Part shown: positions 23,608 through 32,815 of the stretch, one piece after another
How positions within the stretch are numbered: position 1 is the first letter of the stretch
How the letters are laid out: every line of letters begins with the position of its first letter
Assembly: GCF_001424185.1 (NCBI RefSeq)
Contig: NZ_LMOM01000076.1
Span: forward strand, 43,879 to 107,878
Direction: 5' to 3'
Length of the DNA: 64,000 nucleotides
Source of the DNA: Deinococcus sp. Leaf326
GTDB lineage: Bacteria > Deinococcota > Deinococci > Deinococcales > Deinococcaceae
Position numbers and translations under genes: made by a program
Notes under the pieces: model-generated
Seen by the model: the letters and a program-made list of their open reading frames with translations, nothing else
Database searches by the model: none
What the model was told of the DNA's origin: nothing

Positions 23608-24519
23608 ATGCGCGCTTCCTGGCGGGACACCCTGCTCTCCTACGCCTTCCTGGCCCCAGCCCTGGTGCTGCTGACCCTGTTCACCTTCTACCCCCTGGCC
23701 TACGGCTCGTATCTGGGCTTTACCGAATACGGCGGCGCCCGCTTCGCGCAGGGACTGGCCCCCAAATGGGTCGGGCTGGAGAACTTCCGTACCCTGCTGG
23801 CCGACCCGCTGTTCCTGACCTCGCTGGGCAACAGCCTGAAGTACCTGCTGGTCGTGCCCGCGCTGCAACTCGCCTCGCTGGCGGTGGCGGTCCTGGTGAG
23901 CCGTGAGTTGCCCGGCATGGCCTTTTTCCGGGCGGCGTACTACGTGCCGGTCGTGACGAGCGTATCGCTCGCCGCCGTGATGTGGGAGTGGGTCTTTAAC
24001 CGCGAGGGCACGCTGAACTGGGCGCTGGGAGCGCTGCACCTGCTGCCGGCGGGCGGAGCCTTCGGCTGGCTGAACAATGAGCACACCGCCTTCTGGGCCG
24101 TGATGCTCGTGACCTTCTGGCGCGGTTTCGGATACTACATGGTGCTGTATCTGGCGGGCCTCCAGAGCATTCCCGCCGAGCTGGAGGAGGCAGCGGTCCT
24201 CGACGGCGCGAGCGCGTGGCAACGCTTCTGGCGCGTGACCGTTCCGATGATGAAACCGACCATCCTGCTGTGTTCGCTGCTCTCGACCATCGCGGCGCTG
24301 CGGGTGCTGGAGGAGGTGCTCGTCCTGACCAACGGCGGGCCGCTGAACTCGACCTACACGGCGCTGATGTACGTGTACTCCAAGGCGTTCCAGGGCTTCA
24401 ACTTCGACTACGGGCTGGCGAGCGCTGCCGGGCTGGTTGTGGCGGCCGTGGCGCTGCTGCTCTCGCTGGCGAACTTCCGGCTCTTCCGCGAGTCGGATGG
24501 CGAGGGGGGCCGCGCATGA
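23608..24519 (+). CDS. Sugar ABC transporter permease (MalF/UgpA type)
   Basis: 303 residues, about six membrane helices. Start ATG with AAAGGAATTTCT. Typical segments: LLSYAFLAPALVLLTLFTFY at the N-terminus, WVGLENFRTLLADPLFLTSL, and the EAA loop around ELEEAAVLDGASAWQRFWRV that contacts the ATPase. Forms the channel with the next permease. A 203-nt gap separates it from the binding protein gene. Its stop overlaps the next start as ATGA. No ATPase gene is present in the cluster, so a shared MsmK/MalK-type ATPase elsewhere is expected. Confidence 0.94.
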   Translation: MRASWRDTLLSYAFLAPALVLLTLFTFYPLAYGSYLGFTEYGGARFAQGLAPKWVGLENFRTLLADPLFLTSLGNSLKYLLVVPALQLASLAVAVLVSRELPGMAFFRAAYYVPVVTSVSLAAVMWEWVFNREGTLNWALGALHLLPAGGAFGWLNNEHTAFWAVMLVTFWRGFGYYMVLYLAGLQSIPAELEEAAVLDGASAWQRFWRVTVPMMKPTILLCSLLSTIAALRVLEEVLVLTNGGPLNSTYTALMYVYSKAFQGFNFDYGLASAAGLVVAAVALLLSLANFRLFRESDGEGGRA

Positions 24520-25403
24520 GCGCCGTCACCCGCCCCGCGTCGCGTACCCAGGCCCGCACGCGCCGCACTGCCTCGCCGCGTAAGGTAGGGCGGCTGGTGC
24601 TGCGCTACGTGCTGTTGGTGGGCGTGTTGCTGTTCGCCGTGTTTCCCTTCCTGTGGACCCTCGCCATCGCCCTGACCGACAAGACGGCGGGCGGCAGCAT
24701 CTACGCCTTTCCGGCCAGCCTGTTCCCGCGCGCGGTCACGCTGAACAACTTCATGGAGGTGTACCGCACCTTCGGTCTGGGCAAATACATCTGGAACAGC
24801 GTCTCGATCACGGCCCTCACGGTGGTGGGCACGCTGATCGTCTCGGCGCTCGCGGCCTACCCGCTGGCCCGCTTCCGCTTTCCGGGTCGCGAATTGATTT
24901 TCGGCGTGATCGTGGCGACGCTGGTGCTGCCGGGCGAGACCACCTTCATCGTGAACACCCTGACCCTGAAAAAGATAGGGCTGCTGGGGACCCACCTCGG
25001 CGTGGTCCTGCCGACCGTCGCCGGAGCCTTCGGGATCTTCCTGATGCGCCAGGCGTTTCTGGCTGTGCCGCACGCCCTGCTGGAGGCGGCGCGCCTCGAT
25101 GGTGCGGGCGAGTTCACGGTCCTGACCCGCATCATGCTGCCCCTTACGCGGCCCTCGCAGGCGGCGCTGGGCATCTTCACGCTCGTCACGACCTGGAACG
25201 CCTACTTCTGGCCCATGCTCGTGCTCTCGGCCGCGCCCGACAAACTGCCGCTGTCGGTAGCGGTCCTCAAGCTCAAGGGGCAGTTCAACTACGACCCCTT
25301 CAACATCGCCGCCGGGGCTCTGTTCATGATGGTGCCCGTGCTGCTCGTGTTTCTGGCGGCCCAGAGGCTGTTCATGCGCGGCCTGGAAGGAGCGGTGAAG
25401 TGA
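24516..25403 (+). CDS. Sugar ABC transporter permease (MalG/UgpE type)
   Basis: 295 residues; the first ~28 are basic and Thr/Ala/Arg rich, then six membrane helices (LVLRYVLLVGVLLFAVFPFL first). EAA loop at AVPHALLEAARLDGAGEFTV. ATG at 24516 overlaps the previous stop by four bases. Its own stop overlaps the GTG of the next gene in the same way, so importer and hydrolase are translationally coupled. Partner of the preceding permease in sugar uptake. Confidence 0.94.
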   Translation: MSAVTRPASRTQARTRRTASPRKVGRLVLRYVLLVGVLLFAVFPFLWTLAIALTDKTAGGSIYAFPASLFPRAVTLNNFMEVYRTFGLGKYIWNSVSITALTVVGTLIVSALAAYPLARFRFPGRELIFGVIVATLVLPGETTFIVNTLTLKKIGLLGTHLGVVLPTVAGAFGIFLMRQAFLAVPHALLEAARLDGAGEFTVLTRIMLPLTRPSQAALGIFTLVTTWNAYFWPMLVLSAAPDKLPLSVAVLKLKGQFNYDPFNIAAGALFMMVPVLLVFLAAQRLFMRGLEGAVK

Positions 25404-26899
25404 GCGACCTCTCGCCCAACCGCACCCTGATCGTGGACCTGCCGGGGCCGGACCTCACGCCGGACCAGGGCCGTTTTCTCCGTCAGCACGGCTTCGGGGG
25501 CGTGTGCCTGTTCGCCCGCAACATCACGGCCCCGGAGCGCACCGTCCGCCTCATCCGCGACCTGCGGGACGCCTTGGGCCACGACGCCCTGGTGGCGACC
25601 GACCAGGAAGGGGGCGCGGTGCTGCGCCGCCTGGACGTGCCCCTGCCCCCCACCCCGCAGGCCCTGGGCGTGATCGGCTCCGAGGCCGCCGCCCACGAAG
25701 CCGGAGCGGTCGCCGCGCGCGGACTGATCGAGTTGGGCATCAACTGGAACTTCGCCCCCAGTCTGGACGTGAACAGCAACCCCCGTAACCCGGTCATCGG
25801 CGAGCGGTCCTTCAGTGCCGACCCCGCCGAGGTCGCCCGCCTGGGCGTGGCCTGGGCACTGGGCAGCGAGGCCGCCGGGGTCATGGCGTCGGTCAAGCAC
25901 TTTCCGGGTCACGGCGATACAGCCCAGGACAGCCACCTGACCCTGCCCACGGTGAACAAGCCGCGTGCCGAACTGGAGGCGACCGAATGGCTGCCGTTTC
26001 GCGCCGCTGTGCAGGCTGGGGTGGGCAGCGTGATGACCGCCCACATCCTGTACCCGGCCCTGGACCCGGCGCGGCCCGCGACCCTCTCGCCCGCCGCTTT
26101 GACCGGGCTGCTGAGGCAGGACTGGGGTTACGACGGCGTGGTTGTGACCGACGCGACCGATATGCGGGCCATTGCCGACCATTACCCGCGCGGCTCGGCG
26201 GCTCCGGCGGCGTTGGCGGCCGGGGCCGACGCGGTCCTGAGTTGCGGGCACGGTTCGCTGGCCCTGCACGCTCAGAACGCCGCCGCCCTAGCCGAAGCCC
26301 TCGCGGCGGGCACCCTGAGCGCCGAACGGCTGGCCGAGGCGCAGGCCCGGCTGGCGCGCGCCGCCCTGCGCTTTTCCGGCATGCCGCGCCCGTATCCGCC
26401 CGCGCAGCACGGGGCCGACCAACAGGCCGTGCAGGACTGGGCCGCCCGCAGCCTGCGCTGGCAGGGCACGCCGCCCGCCCTGGACCCGGCGGGGCCGGTC
26501 CTCCTCGTGGCTCCCGAGTCGGCGGCCCTCGGGGGGCCCTACGGCGACTTCCTGGGCGGCGCGGCGCTGGCGGCCAGCCTGCGCGGCATGTTCCCCCACC
26601 TCCAGGTTGCGCTGCACGGCGGCCACGATTCCGGCGCTGCCGAGGCCCTGCTAGCCCAGTTTCCCGGCACGCCCGTCCTGCTGGCGACCACCGGCCGCTG
26701 GGGCGTCTCGGCCGCTGAGGCGCGGCTGGCGGCCGGTCTGCGGCAGAGTCGGCGCCCGGCGCTGCATCTGGCCCTGTGGTCCCCGGAGACGGTGGAAGCG
26801 CTGGGCCTCCCCGCCATCGTCACCCACGGCTTCCGGCCGACGAACCTGCGGGCTTTGGGGGCCGCGCTCGCTACGCTACGGCTCCATGCCCCGCACTGA
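25400..26899 (+). CDS. nagZ: Glycoside hydrolase family 3 beta-N-acetylhexosaminidase
   Basis: 499 residues from GTG 25400 (AAGGAGCGGTGAA upstream, 4-bp overlap with the permease). The NagZ hallmark KHFPGHGDTAQDSH lies at residues 166-179, with VVTDATDMRAI supplying the nucleophile Asp. No signal peptide, so it acts in the cytoplasm. It would release GlcNAc from imported chito-oligosaccharides or from muropeptides. The C-terminal ~150 residues (after residue ~340) extend past the minimal NagZ, like the two-domain Bacillus-type enzymes. It ends 14 nt inside the following nagA gene. Confidence 0.9.
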   Translation: MSDLSPNRTLIVDLPGPDLTPDQGRFLRQHGFGGVCLFARNITAPERTVRLIRDLRDALGHDALVATDQEGGAVLRRLDVPLPPTPQALGVIGSEAAAHEAGAVAARGLIELGINWNFAPSLDVNSNPRNPVIGERSFSADPAEVARLGVAWALGSEAAGVMASVKHFPGHGDTAQDSHLTLPTVNKPRAELEATEWLPFRAAVQAGVGSVMTAHILYPALDPARPATLSPAALTGLLRQDWGYDGVVVTDATDMRAIADHYPRGSAAPAALAAGADAVLSCGHGSLALHAQNAAALAEALAAGTLSAERLAEAQARLARAALRFSGMPRPYPPAQHGADQQAVQDWAARSLRWQGTPPALDPAGPVLLVAPESAALGGPYGDFLGGAALAASLRGMFPHLQVALHGGHDSGAAEALLAQFPGTPVLLATTGRWGVSAAEARLAAGLRQSRRPALHLALWSPETVEALGLPAIVTHGFRPTNLRALGAALATLRLHAPH

Positions 26900-28040
26900 T
26901 GCGCTCTCCCCCCCGGCCCCTTCCACCACCCTCGAAGGGCAGGTCCTCACTCCGGAAGGCACCTTCCGGCCCGGCCGCCTGCAATTCGGCACCCACGTCG
27001 GGACTTTCGAGGCGCTGGACGAGGCCCCGGACCGCTGGATCGTCCCCGGCTTCATCGACTCGCACGTGCACGGCGGCGGTGGCGGCGACACGATGGACGG
27101 CCCCGAGGGGGTCCGGACCCTGGCCCGCGAGCATGCGCGCTACGGCACCACCACCCTGCTCCCCACGACCATCACGCAGACCTGGGACCGGGTCTTGGCG
27201 GCCCTGCGCGGCGTGCGCGAGGTCATGGAAGCGGGCGGCGTCCCCGGCGGGGCCAATCTCGTGGGCGCACACCTCGAAGGCCCCTTCATCAGCATGGGCC
27301 GCCTGGGTGCCCAGCCACCCCACGCCGTGGACCCGGCCCCGGAACGGGTGGCCGAGGCCCTCGCCACCGGAGTCGTGCGCGCCGTGACCCTGGCCCCCGA
27401 GCTGCCCGGCGCCCTGGAGGCTGCCCTGGCCTTCGCGGCGGCCGGAGTGCGGGTGGGTGTGGGCCACACCCTGGCGGACGCCGACACCGTAGCCGCCTTC
27501 CTGCAGGCCGTGCGCGGGGCCGGGGGCCGGGTGGCCGCCACCCACCTCTTCAACGCGATGGGCGGCGTCGAGGGCCGCGCGCCGGGGCCGGCCGGCGCCC
27601 TGATGGCCGACCCGGAGGCGTATCTGGAAATCATTCTGGACGGCCATCATGTTCATGACCTCGCCTTCCTGCTCGCCCGCGCGGCGGCGCCAGGGCGGGT
27701 GGTGCTCGTCTCGGACGCGATGCGCGCCGCCGGCCTGGGAGACGGGTACAGCGAACTGGGCGGCCAGCCGGTCACGGTGACCGGCGGACGCGCGACCCTT
27801 CTCAACGGCTCGCTGGCCGGCAGTGTGCTCACACTGGACGCGGCGCTGCGCCGCGCGGTGGCAGCAGGCGTCCCTCTGGCCGAGTCTGCGAGGATGCTTG
27901 GAGCAGTTCCCGCCGCGTCACTGGGGCTGCGAGACCGGGGTGAGCTGCGCCCCGGTCTGCGCGCCGATGTGATCGCTCTGAGCCCCGACCTGACTATCGA
28001 GAGAGTCTATGTGGGCGGCCAGCCCATCCCCCTGCACTGA
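26886..28040 (+). CDS. nagA: N-acetylglucosamine-6-phosphate deacetylase
   Basis: 384 residues. Amidohydrolase fold with the NagA marks: PGFIDSHVHGGGGGDTMDG, HLEGPFIS (metal-binding Glu), THLFNAMGG and LVSDAMRAAG (catalytic Asp). It removes acetate from GlcNAc-6-P to give GlcN-6-P. The start overlaps the GH3 gene by 14 nt. Followed by a SIS-type deaminase/isomerase, so the pathway import, hydrolysis, deacetylation, deamination is laid out in gene order. A GlcNAc kinase is not in the window. Confidence 0.93.
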   Translation: MPRTDALSPPAPSTTLEGQVLTPEGTFRPGRLQFGTHVGTFEALDEAPDRWIVPGFIDSHVHGGGGGDTMDGPEGVRTLAREHARYGTTTLLPTTITQTWDRVLAALRGVREVMEAGGVPGGANLVGAHLEGPFISMGRLGAQPPHAVDPAPERVAEALATGVVRAVTLAPELPGALEAALAFAAAGVRVGVGHTLADADTVAAFLQAVRGAGGRVAATHLFNAMGGVEGRAPGPAGALMADPEAYLEIILDGHHVHDLAFLLARAAAPGRVVLVSDAMRAAGLGDGYSELGGQPVTVTGGRATLLNGSLAGSVLTLDAALRRAVAAGVPLAESARMLGAVPAASLGLRDRGELRPGLRADVIALSPDLTIERVYVGGQPIPLH

Positions 28041-28074
28041 TTGCCCTGGCCTGATCTATCTCCCCGGAGGTTCT

Positions 28075-29124
28075 ATGACCGCAGACCTACCCCCCTCCTC
28101 TGCCCGTCCACTGATGCTGCGCGAGGCGGCCGAGGCCCCCGGCGTCATCGCCCGGCAGCCGATCCTGAACCACCAGGTAAATGCCGGGCTGCTTGCGGCG
28201 CTGCGGGACACCCCGCCGGCCTACGCGGTCACGCTCGCGCGTGGTAGCAGCGACCACGCCTCGACCTTTCTCAAGTACGCCCTGGAAACCGCGCTGGGCC
28301 TGCCCGTGGCCAGCCTGGGGCCGAGCGTGCATACGCTGTATGGGGCACGGCTACGTCTGCGGGGCGCCCTGGTCATGGCCGTCTCACAGTCGGGCGCGGG
28401 GCCGGACGTGGTCGAGACCCTGGAGATGGCCCGCGAGGCCGGTGCCCTCACCGTCGCTCTCGTCAACGTCGAGGACAGCCCGCTGGCCGCCGCTGCCCAG
28501 TTCGTGGTGCCGCTGCGCTGCGGCGAGGAACAGGCCGTGGCCGCCACCAAGAGCTACCTCGCCAGCCTGAGCGCCCTCCTGCCGATCATCGCCCAGCTCG
28601 GCGGCGACGTGGCCCTGCAAGATGCCCTGGACCGCCTCCCGGCCGTGCTGGAACAGACCCTGGCGCTAGAGGATCAGGCGCGCGAACTGGCCCGGCACTA
28701 CCGCAACGAGGAGCGCCTGATTGTGCTCTCGCGCGGCCTGCACTGGGGCATAGGGCAGGAACTGGCGCTGAAGTTGCAGGAGACGGGCGGCATCCAGGCC
28801 GGGGCCTACAGCGCCGCCGAATTCAGCCACGGTCCCAAACGCCTCCTGACAGGCGGCGTGCGCCTGCTGGGCCTCACCTCGGCCGACGCCGCGTGGCCGG
28901 CCACCCAGGGGGCCTATGAGGCCCTGCGGGGCGACGGCGCCGCTCTGCTCACCCTCGGCCCGGCCCAGGGCAGCACGCTGGCCACCCCCCCCAGCGGCCA
29001 TCCGCTGACTGATCCGCTCGTCAGCGTCCTGGCCGGCTACCTCTTTGCCGGGCACCTCTCGCTGCACCGTGGCCTAGACCCCGACGCCCCTCCCCTCCTA
29101 AGCAAGGTGACCCGTACCCGCTGA
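28075..29124 (+). CDS. SIS-domain glucosamine-6-phosphate deaminase/isomerase (NagB-II type)
   Basis: 349 residues from ATG 28075 (CCGGAGGTTCT upstream). Two SIS domains like the isomerase half of GlmS, without the glutaminase half: EAPGVIARQPILNHQVNAGL, TLARGSSDHASTFLKYALET, AVSQSGAGPDVVETLEMARE, EEQAVAATKSYLASLSALLP and EFSHGPKRLL. Such stand-alone proteins (NagB-II, AgaS-like) convert GlcN-6-P to fructose-6-P and ammonia. No classical NagB is present, so this probably fills that step. End of the nag run. Confidence 0.88.
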   Translation: MTADLPPSSARPLMLREAAEAPGVIARQPILNHQVNAGLLAALRDTPPAYAVTLARGSSDHASTFLKYALETALGLPVASLGPSVHTLYGARLRLRGALVMAVSQSGAGPDVVETLEMAREAGALTVALVNVEDSPLAAAAQFVVPLRCGEEQAVAATKSYLASLSALLPIIAQLGGDVALQDALDRLPAVLEQTLALEDQARELARHYRNEERLIVLSRGLHWGIGQELALKLQETGGIQAGAYSAAEFSHGPKRLLTGGVRLLGLTSADAAWPATQGAYEALRGDGAALLTLGPAQGSTLATPPSGHPLTDPLVSVLAGYLFAGHLSLHRGLDPDAPPLLSKVTRTR

Positions 29125-29704
29125 ATCGTCCCTCTTTTCTTTCACTCTCCTGCACGACACACCTGAGCGATTGCAAAAACTCGGGGTGGAGGGCAGGAGG
29201 GTTTTATTAGGCCCAATCCATCCGATATTATATGTTTTAAGCTAAAAATTTTTGTATTAATTGCCTGATAACAGTATAAAATCATGAAATCTCTCGACGA
29301 CACACCTGAGCGATTGGCCGTTTTACCGACGACACATCTGAGCGATTGGGGCATTTCCTCGACGACACACCTGAGCGATTGGCCTGCTTCTCCCGACGAC
29401 ACACCTGAGCGGTTGGCTCTTCTCCCGACGACACACCTGAGCGATTGGCTACGACACACCTGAGCGATTGGCTACGACACACCTGAGCGATTGGGGGCTT
29501 CTCCCGACGACACACCTGAGCGATTGAGGGCTTCTCCCGACGACACACCTGAGCGATTCCCTACGACACACCTGAGCGATTGAGGGGTAAAAGCAGCGTC
29601 CTGGACGAAGTTTTGCCTGACGCTCTTGATGATGATCAATCAATGTATTTATTCAAATCTTTTCTGTTTATAGGCTTTAAGATTCAATCAATCAAAGGAG
29701 GCCC
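29125..29704. other. Plasmid replication origin region
   Basis: 580 nt between the nag cluster and rep. It holds one iteron copy (29155), an AT-rich stretch at 29197-29290, ten further iterons (29298-29581) and a second AT-rich stretch (29632-29698) reaching the rep Shine-Dalgarno. A near-match to a DnaA box, TTATTCAAA, lies at 29649-29657. Frames here encode only repeats and are not genes. Confidence 0.8.
29155..29581 (+). repeat. Iteron array, 11 direct repeats of 18 bp
   Basis: Consensus CGACACACCTGAGCGATT. Starts: 29155, 29298, 29330, 29363, 29397, 29429, 29452, 29475, 29508, 29541, 29564. All are on the same strand; only two have a single change (29330 has T for C at position 9; 29397 has G for A at position 16). 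Start-to-start steps in the main block are 32, 33, 34, 32, 23, 23, 33, 33, 23, i.e. about two or three helical turns, so initiator molecules would sit on one DNA face. The first copy stands 143 nt apart, across an AT-rich segment. Binding site for the Rep protein encoded just downstream. Confidence 0.93.
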
Positions 29705-31069
29705 GTGACGACCGACCGACCAACCCGCTTCGACGAACTGAACCTCTCCCGACTCAATCTGATCTCGGCCGTGGACCAAGCTGATGTCAGCGAGTGGGAC
29801 GTGACCTACGAGGCGCAGGGCCGGGTGGTGCGGGTCCGCTGCGAGGCTTTGCCTAAATATGCCGTGCCACACGGCCTGGACAGCGATGTGACGGCGGCGC
29901 TCATCAACCTGTACATCGAGCTGAAGGAGCCTGAGGACGGCCGCTTCTCGGTCAGTGCCACAGCCCTGATCAAACTCTGCGGCTGGCACAATACCGGCAA
30001 ATACCATGCCACCCTGCGTCAGTGCCTGGAACGGTTGCACACCTCGTCCTACAGCGTCAGTGGGGGCTGGCGTGACCACCCACGCGGCCGCTGGACCCAC
30101 GCCAAATTCCATTTCATCGAATCGCTGGATTTCAGTAGTGCCGACAGCAGCGGCTCCTTCGACGAGCGCACCATGATCTCGGGCCGCCTGGCTGACGCCA
30201 TCGTGGCAAGCATCCGCAGCGGCTACGTCAAGCCGCTCGACTCGGAATTCATGCTCTCGCTCTCGCGCCCCCGGACTCGCGCCCTGTACCGGATTCTTGA
30301 CGGCGCGCGTTACGACCCGCAGCGTCCTGACGAGCGGGTAGACACCCTGGAAGTCAACCTGATCAACTGGGCGGACCAGTGCAAGATTCCAAGCACCATC
30401 CCCGGCAACATCCGGCGCGCCCTGGCCTCGCCGCACGAAGAGCTGGTCAAGCGCGGATATCTGCGCGACGTCACCCTCACGGGGCGGGGCCGCGACCAGA
30501 TGATCCGGTACGAGTTCGTGCGCGAATTCACGCCGATGGACCCGGTGCTCTCGCGGCGCTTCCGGACCTACGGCGTAGCCGACGGTGTGGCCCGCCGGCT
30601 GGTGCGCGAGGTGGGTCAGCCCTTTCTGACCGAGTCGATGGACCGCTTCGACCGTCTGGTCCGGGCAGGGGTGCTCGTGGTCAAAAAAAGCAAAGCGGCG
30701 GCCCTTATCCACCTGATCCAGAATCCGGACGAGTACCCCTATCCCAGCGCTGCACCCTCGGCGCGATCCCCTGTCCCATCTGAGCCATCCCCTAAAGCGG
30801 CCCGCATGGAGCCTCTGCTGGCCCTTCCCAGCGTCCGGGAGGAGTTCCTAGGCTTAGACCCTACGCAGGCCGCCGAGAAGGCTCTGGGGCGCTTGGGAGT
30901 CCATTACCGCAAACTGCTGAGCGTGAGTGAACTCGACCGCCTGCGTCACGCCATCGTTCAGGGCCGTCTCGACGCGGCTGAGCTGCTTGACGAGGCGATG
31001 GGGGCCGTTGCCCGACTGGAGAAGGAAACCTTTGCCCAGCGCCTGCGCGCGCAGCTTCCGGCCGACTGA
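29705..31069 (+). CDS. Plasmid replication initiator protein (RepA/RPA family)
   Basis: 454 residues, GTG start with a near-perfect Shine-Dalgarno (AAAGGAGGCCC). Matches the replication initiator protein A family found on Deinococcus plasmids: DELNLSRLNLISAVDQADVS, a winged-helix region around FSVSATALIKLCGWHNTGKY and LRQCLERLHTSSYSVSGGWR, and LSRPRTRALYRILDGARYDP. The C-terminal ~90 residues follow a Pro/Ser linker and are helical. It binds the iterons upstream to open the origin; iterons that close to the promoter usually also let Rep repress itself. Unlike most plasmids of this type, parAB is not adjacent but 6.6 kb away. Confidence 0.92.
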   Translation: MTTDRPTRFDELNLSRLNLISAVDQADVSEWDVTYEAQGRVVRVRCEALPKYAVPHGLDSDVTAALINLYIELKEPEDGRFSVSATALIKLCGWHNTGKYHATLRQCLERLHTSSYSVSGGWRDHPRGRWTHAKFHFIESLDFSSADSSGSFDERTMISGRLADAIVASIRSGYVKPLDSEFMLSLSRPRTRALYRILDGARYDPQRPDERVDTLEVNLINWADQCKIPSTIPGNIRRALASPHEELVKRGYLRDVTLTGRGRDQMIRYEFVREFTPMDPVLSRRFRTYGVADGVARRLVREVGQPFLTESMDRFDRLVRAGVLVVKKSKAAALIHLIQNPDEYPYPSAAPSARSPVPSEPSPKAARMEPLLALPSVREEFLGLDPTQAAEKALGRLGVHYRKLLSVSELDRLRHAIVQGRLDAAELLDEAMGAVARLEKETFAQRLRAQLPAD

Positions 31070-31097
31070 CCCTCCCCCTTTCCTCCCAGGAGCTCTA

Positions 31098-32552
31098 ATG
31101 ACCACCCCGATGTCCATACGCGATTCCGTCACCCGCAGCCAAGCCTACTTCGCCGGAGAGTGGCATGAGACGCCAGCCTCCTTCGAGGTCATTCATCCGG
31201 GCAACCTGGAGAGTATCGGCGCAGTGGCCGACTGCACGCCCGACGATGCGCGGCGGGCCATTGACGCGGCCGAGGTGGCCCTGCGCGGCTGGCGGGCCGT
31301 GAACCCTTACGAACGTGGGCAGGTGCTGCGCCGGTGGCACGACCTGATGTTCACCCACAAGGAGCAGCTCGCCCGCCTGATGACCCTGGAGATGGGCAAG
31401 CCGATCAGCGAGACTCGCGGCGAGGTGCATTACGCCGCCAGTTTTGTCGAGTGGTGCTCGGAAGAGGCCAGCCGCATTGTCGGCGAGCGGGTGGCGATGC
31501 GCCTGAGCCACAAGCGCGGGTTTTCGAGCGCCGAGCCGGTAGGGATCGTATACGCGGTGACGCCCTGGAATTTTCCGGCGGGCATGATCACCCGCAAGGC
31601 GGCGCCCGCACTTGCCGCCGGGTGCGTGATGATCCTCAAACCGGCCGAGCAGAGTCCCATGACGGCTCTGTATCTCGCCGAGCTTTGGCTGGCGGCTGGC
31701 GGCCCGCCCGATACCCTACAGGTGCTCCCGACGAGCGACGCGGCCGCCCTGACCGCGCCGATGATGGATGACCCGCGGGTACGCAAGCTGACCTTCACCG
31801 GCAGCACGGCGGTGGGGCGGCTGCTGTACACCCAGGCGGCGAAGACCATCAAGCGGGTGTCGCTGGAACTCGGCGGCCACGCACCCTTCCTGGTGTTCGG
31901 GGACGCCGATCTGGAACGCGCCACGCGCGAGATCATGGCCTCGAAGTTCCGCAATGCCGGGCAGACCTGCATCAGCACCAACCGGATCTACGTGCAGCGC
32001 GAGGTGGCCGCTGAGCTGACCCGGCTCCTGAGCGACCAAGCCGGCCGCCTGACCCTGGGCGATCCTCTGCTCGACAGCACCCAGGTCGGGCCCGTAGTCG
32101 AGCAGGCGGGGCTGGACAAGGTGCGTGCCCAGGTCGAGGACGCCCTGTCGCGCGGGGCGCGTGCAGTGGTGGGCGGCGAGGCGACAGGCGGCCTGTACTT
32201 CCAGCCGACCGTCCTGACCGATGTGGCCCCGGACAGCCTGATCCTGCGAGAGGAGACTTTCGGGCCGGTGGCCCCGGTGGTGGTCTTCGATACCGAGGAG
32301 GAGGCTCTGGCTCTGGCAAATGCCAGCGAGTACGGGTTGGCTGCCTACGCCTACACCCGCGACCTGAGCCGGGCCTGGCGTGTGGCTGAAGCCCTGGAGT
32401 ACGGCATTGTAGGCATCAACGACGGCGTGCCGAGTGCGGCGGCCCCCAATGTTCCTTTCGGCGGTATGAAGAACAGCGGTGTGGGCCGCGAGGGCGGGCA
32501 CTGGGGCTTGGACGAGTACCTGGAGACGAAGTTCGTCAGCCTGGGCCTTTAA
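31098..32552 (+). CDS. NAD(P)-dependent succinate-semialdehyde-type aldehyde dehydrogenase
   Basis: 484 residues from ATG 31098 (CCCAGGAGCTCTA). Aldehyde dehydrogenase superfamily: YAVTPWNFPAGMITRKAAPA, FTGSTAVGRLL, LELGGHAPFLVFGDADLE (general-base Glu) and NAGQTCISTNRIYV with the catalytic Cys291. The overall pattern (FRNAGQTC, PNVPFGGMKNSGVGREGG) is that of succinate-semialdehyde dehydrogenase GabD, oxidising succinate semialdehyde to succinate; related aldehydes are possible. It stands alone, 28 nt after rep, probably as cargo inserted near the origin. Confidence 0.92.
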   Translation: MTTPMSIRDSVTRSQAYFAGEWHETPASFEVIHPGNLESIGAVADCTPDDARRAIDAAEVALRGWRAVNPYERGQVLRRWHDLMFTHKEQLARLMTLEMGKPISETRGEVHYAASFVEWCSEEASRIVGERVAMRLSHKRGFSSAEPVGIVYAVTPWNFPAGMITRKAAPALAAGCVMILKPAEQSPMTALYLAELWLAAGGPPDTLQVLPTSDAAALTAPMMDDPRVRKLTFTGSTAVGRLLYTQAAKTIKRVSLELGGHAPFLVFGDADLERATREIMASKFRNAGQTCISTNRIYVQREVAAELTRLLSDQAGRLTLGDPLLDSTQVGPVVEQAGLDKVRAQVEDALSRGARAVVGGEATGGLYFQPTVLTDVAPDSLILREETFGPVAPVVVFDTEEEALALANASEYGLAAYAYTRDLSRAWRVAEALEYGIVGINDGVPSAAAPNVPFGGMKNSGVGREGGHWGLDEYLETKFVSLGL

Positions 32553-32815
32553 GGGGCTTTTCAGAGCCGTTACGGGGCATTGGTGGACGGAGGTTCGCCT
32601 AGCGTTCGATCCGGCACAACACTCGACAGTTACCAAATGTAAAAGAAGTCACAAATGCGAAAAAGTTCATGAACGGCAGCCGACCCGCCGTGCTAAACCA
32701 AACGGGTTCGTGACAACAGTGTTCGGCGTCTCCGCGGTTCAGGTCTGTAAGCCTGAGCTTTGCCGGACCCTTTGTGGTGATTGTCTCTCATCTTCACCTG
32801 CTCTCTGGAGGTTCT

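Noticed and set aside
29298..29581. Resemblance of the direct repeats to a CRISPR array
   Set aside because: Repeats are 18 bp with intervals of only 5-16 bp that are themselves similar; no cas genes; the position just before rep fits iterons.
29142..29643. Three overlapping minus-strand frames encoding repeated RSGVSS/QSLRCVV-type peptides
   Set aside because: They are read-through of the iteron array; the repetition is of DNA, with no start signals and no protein family.
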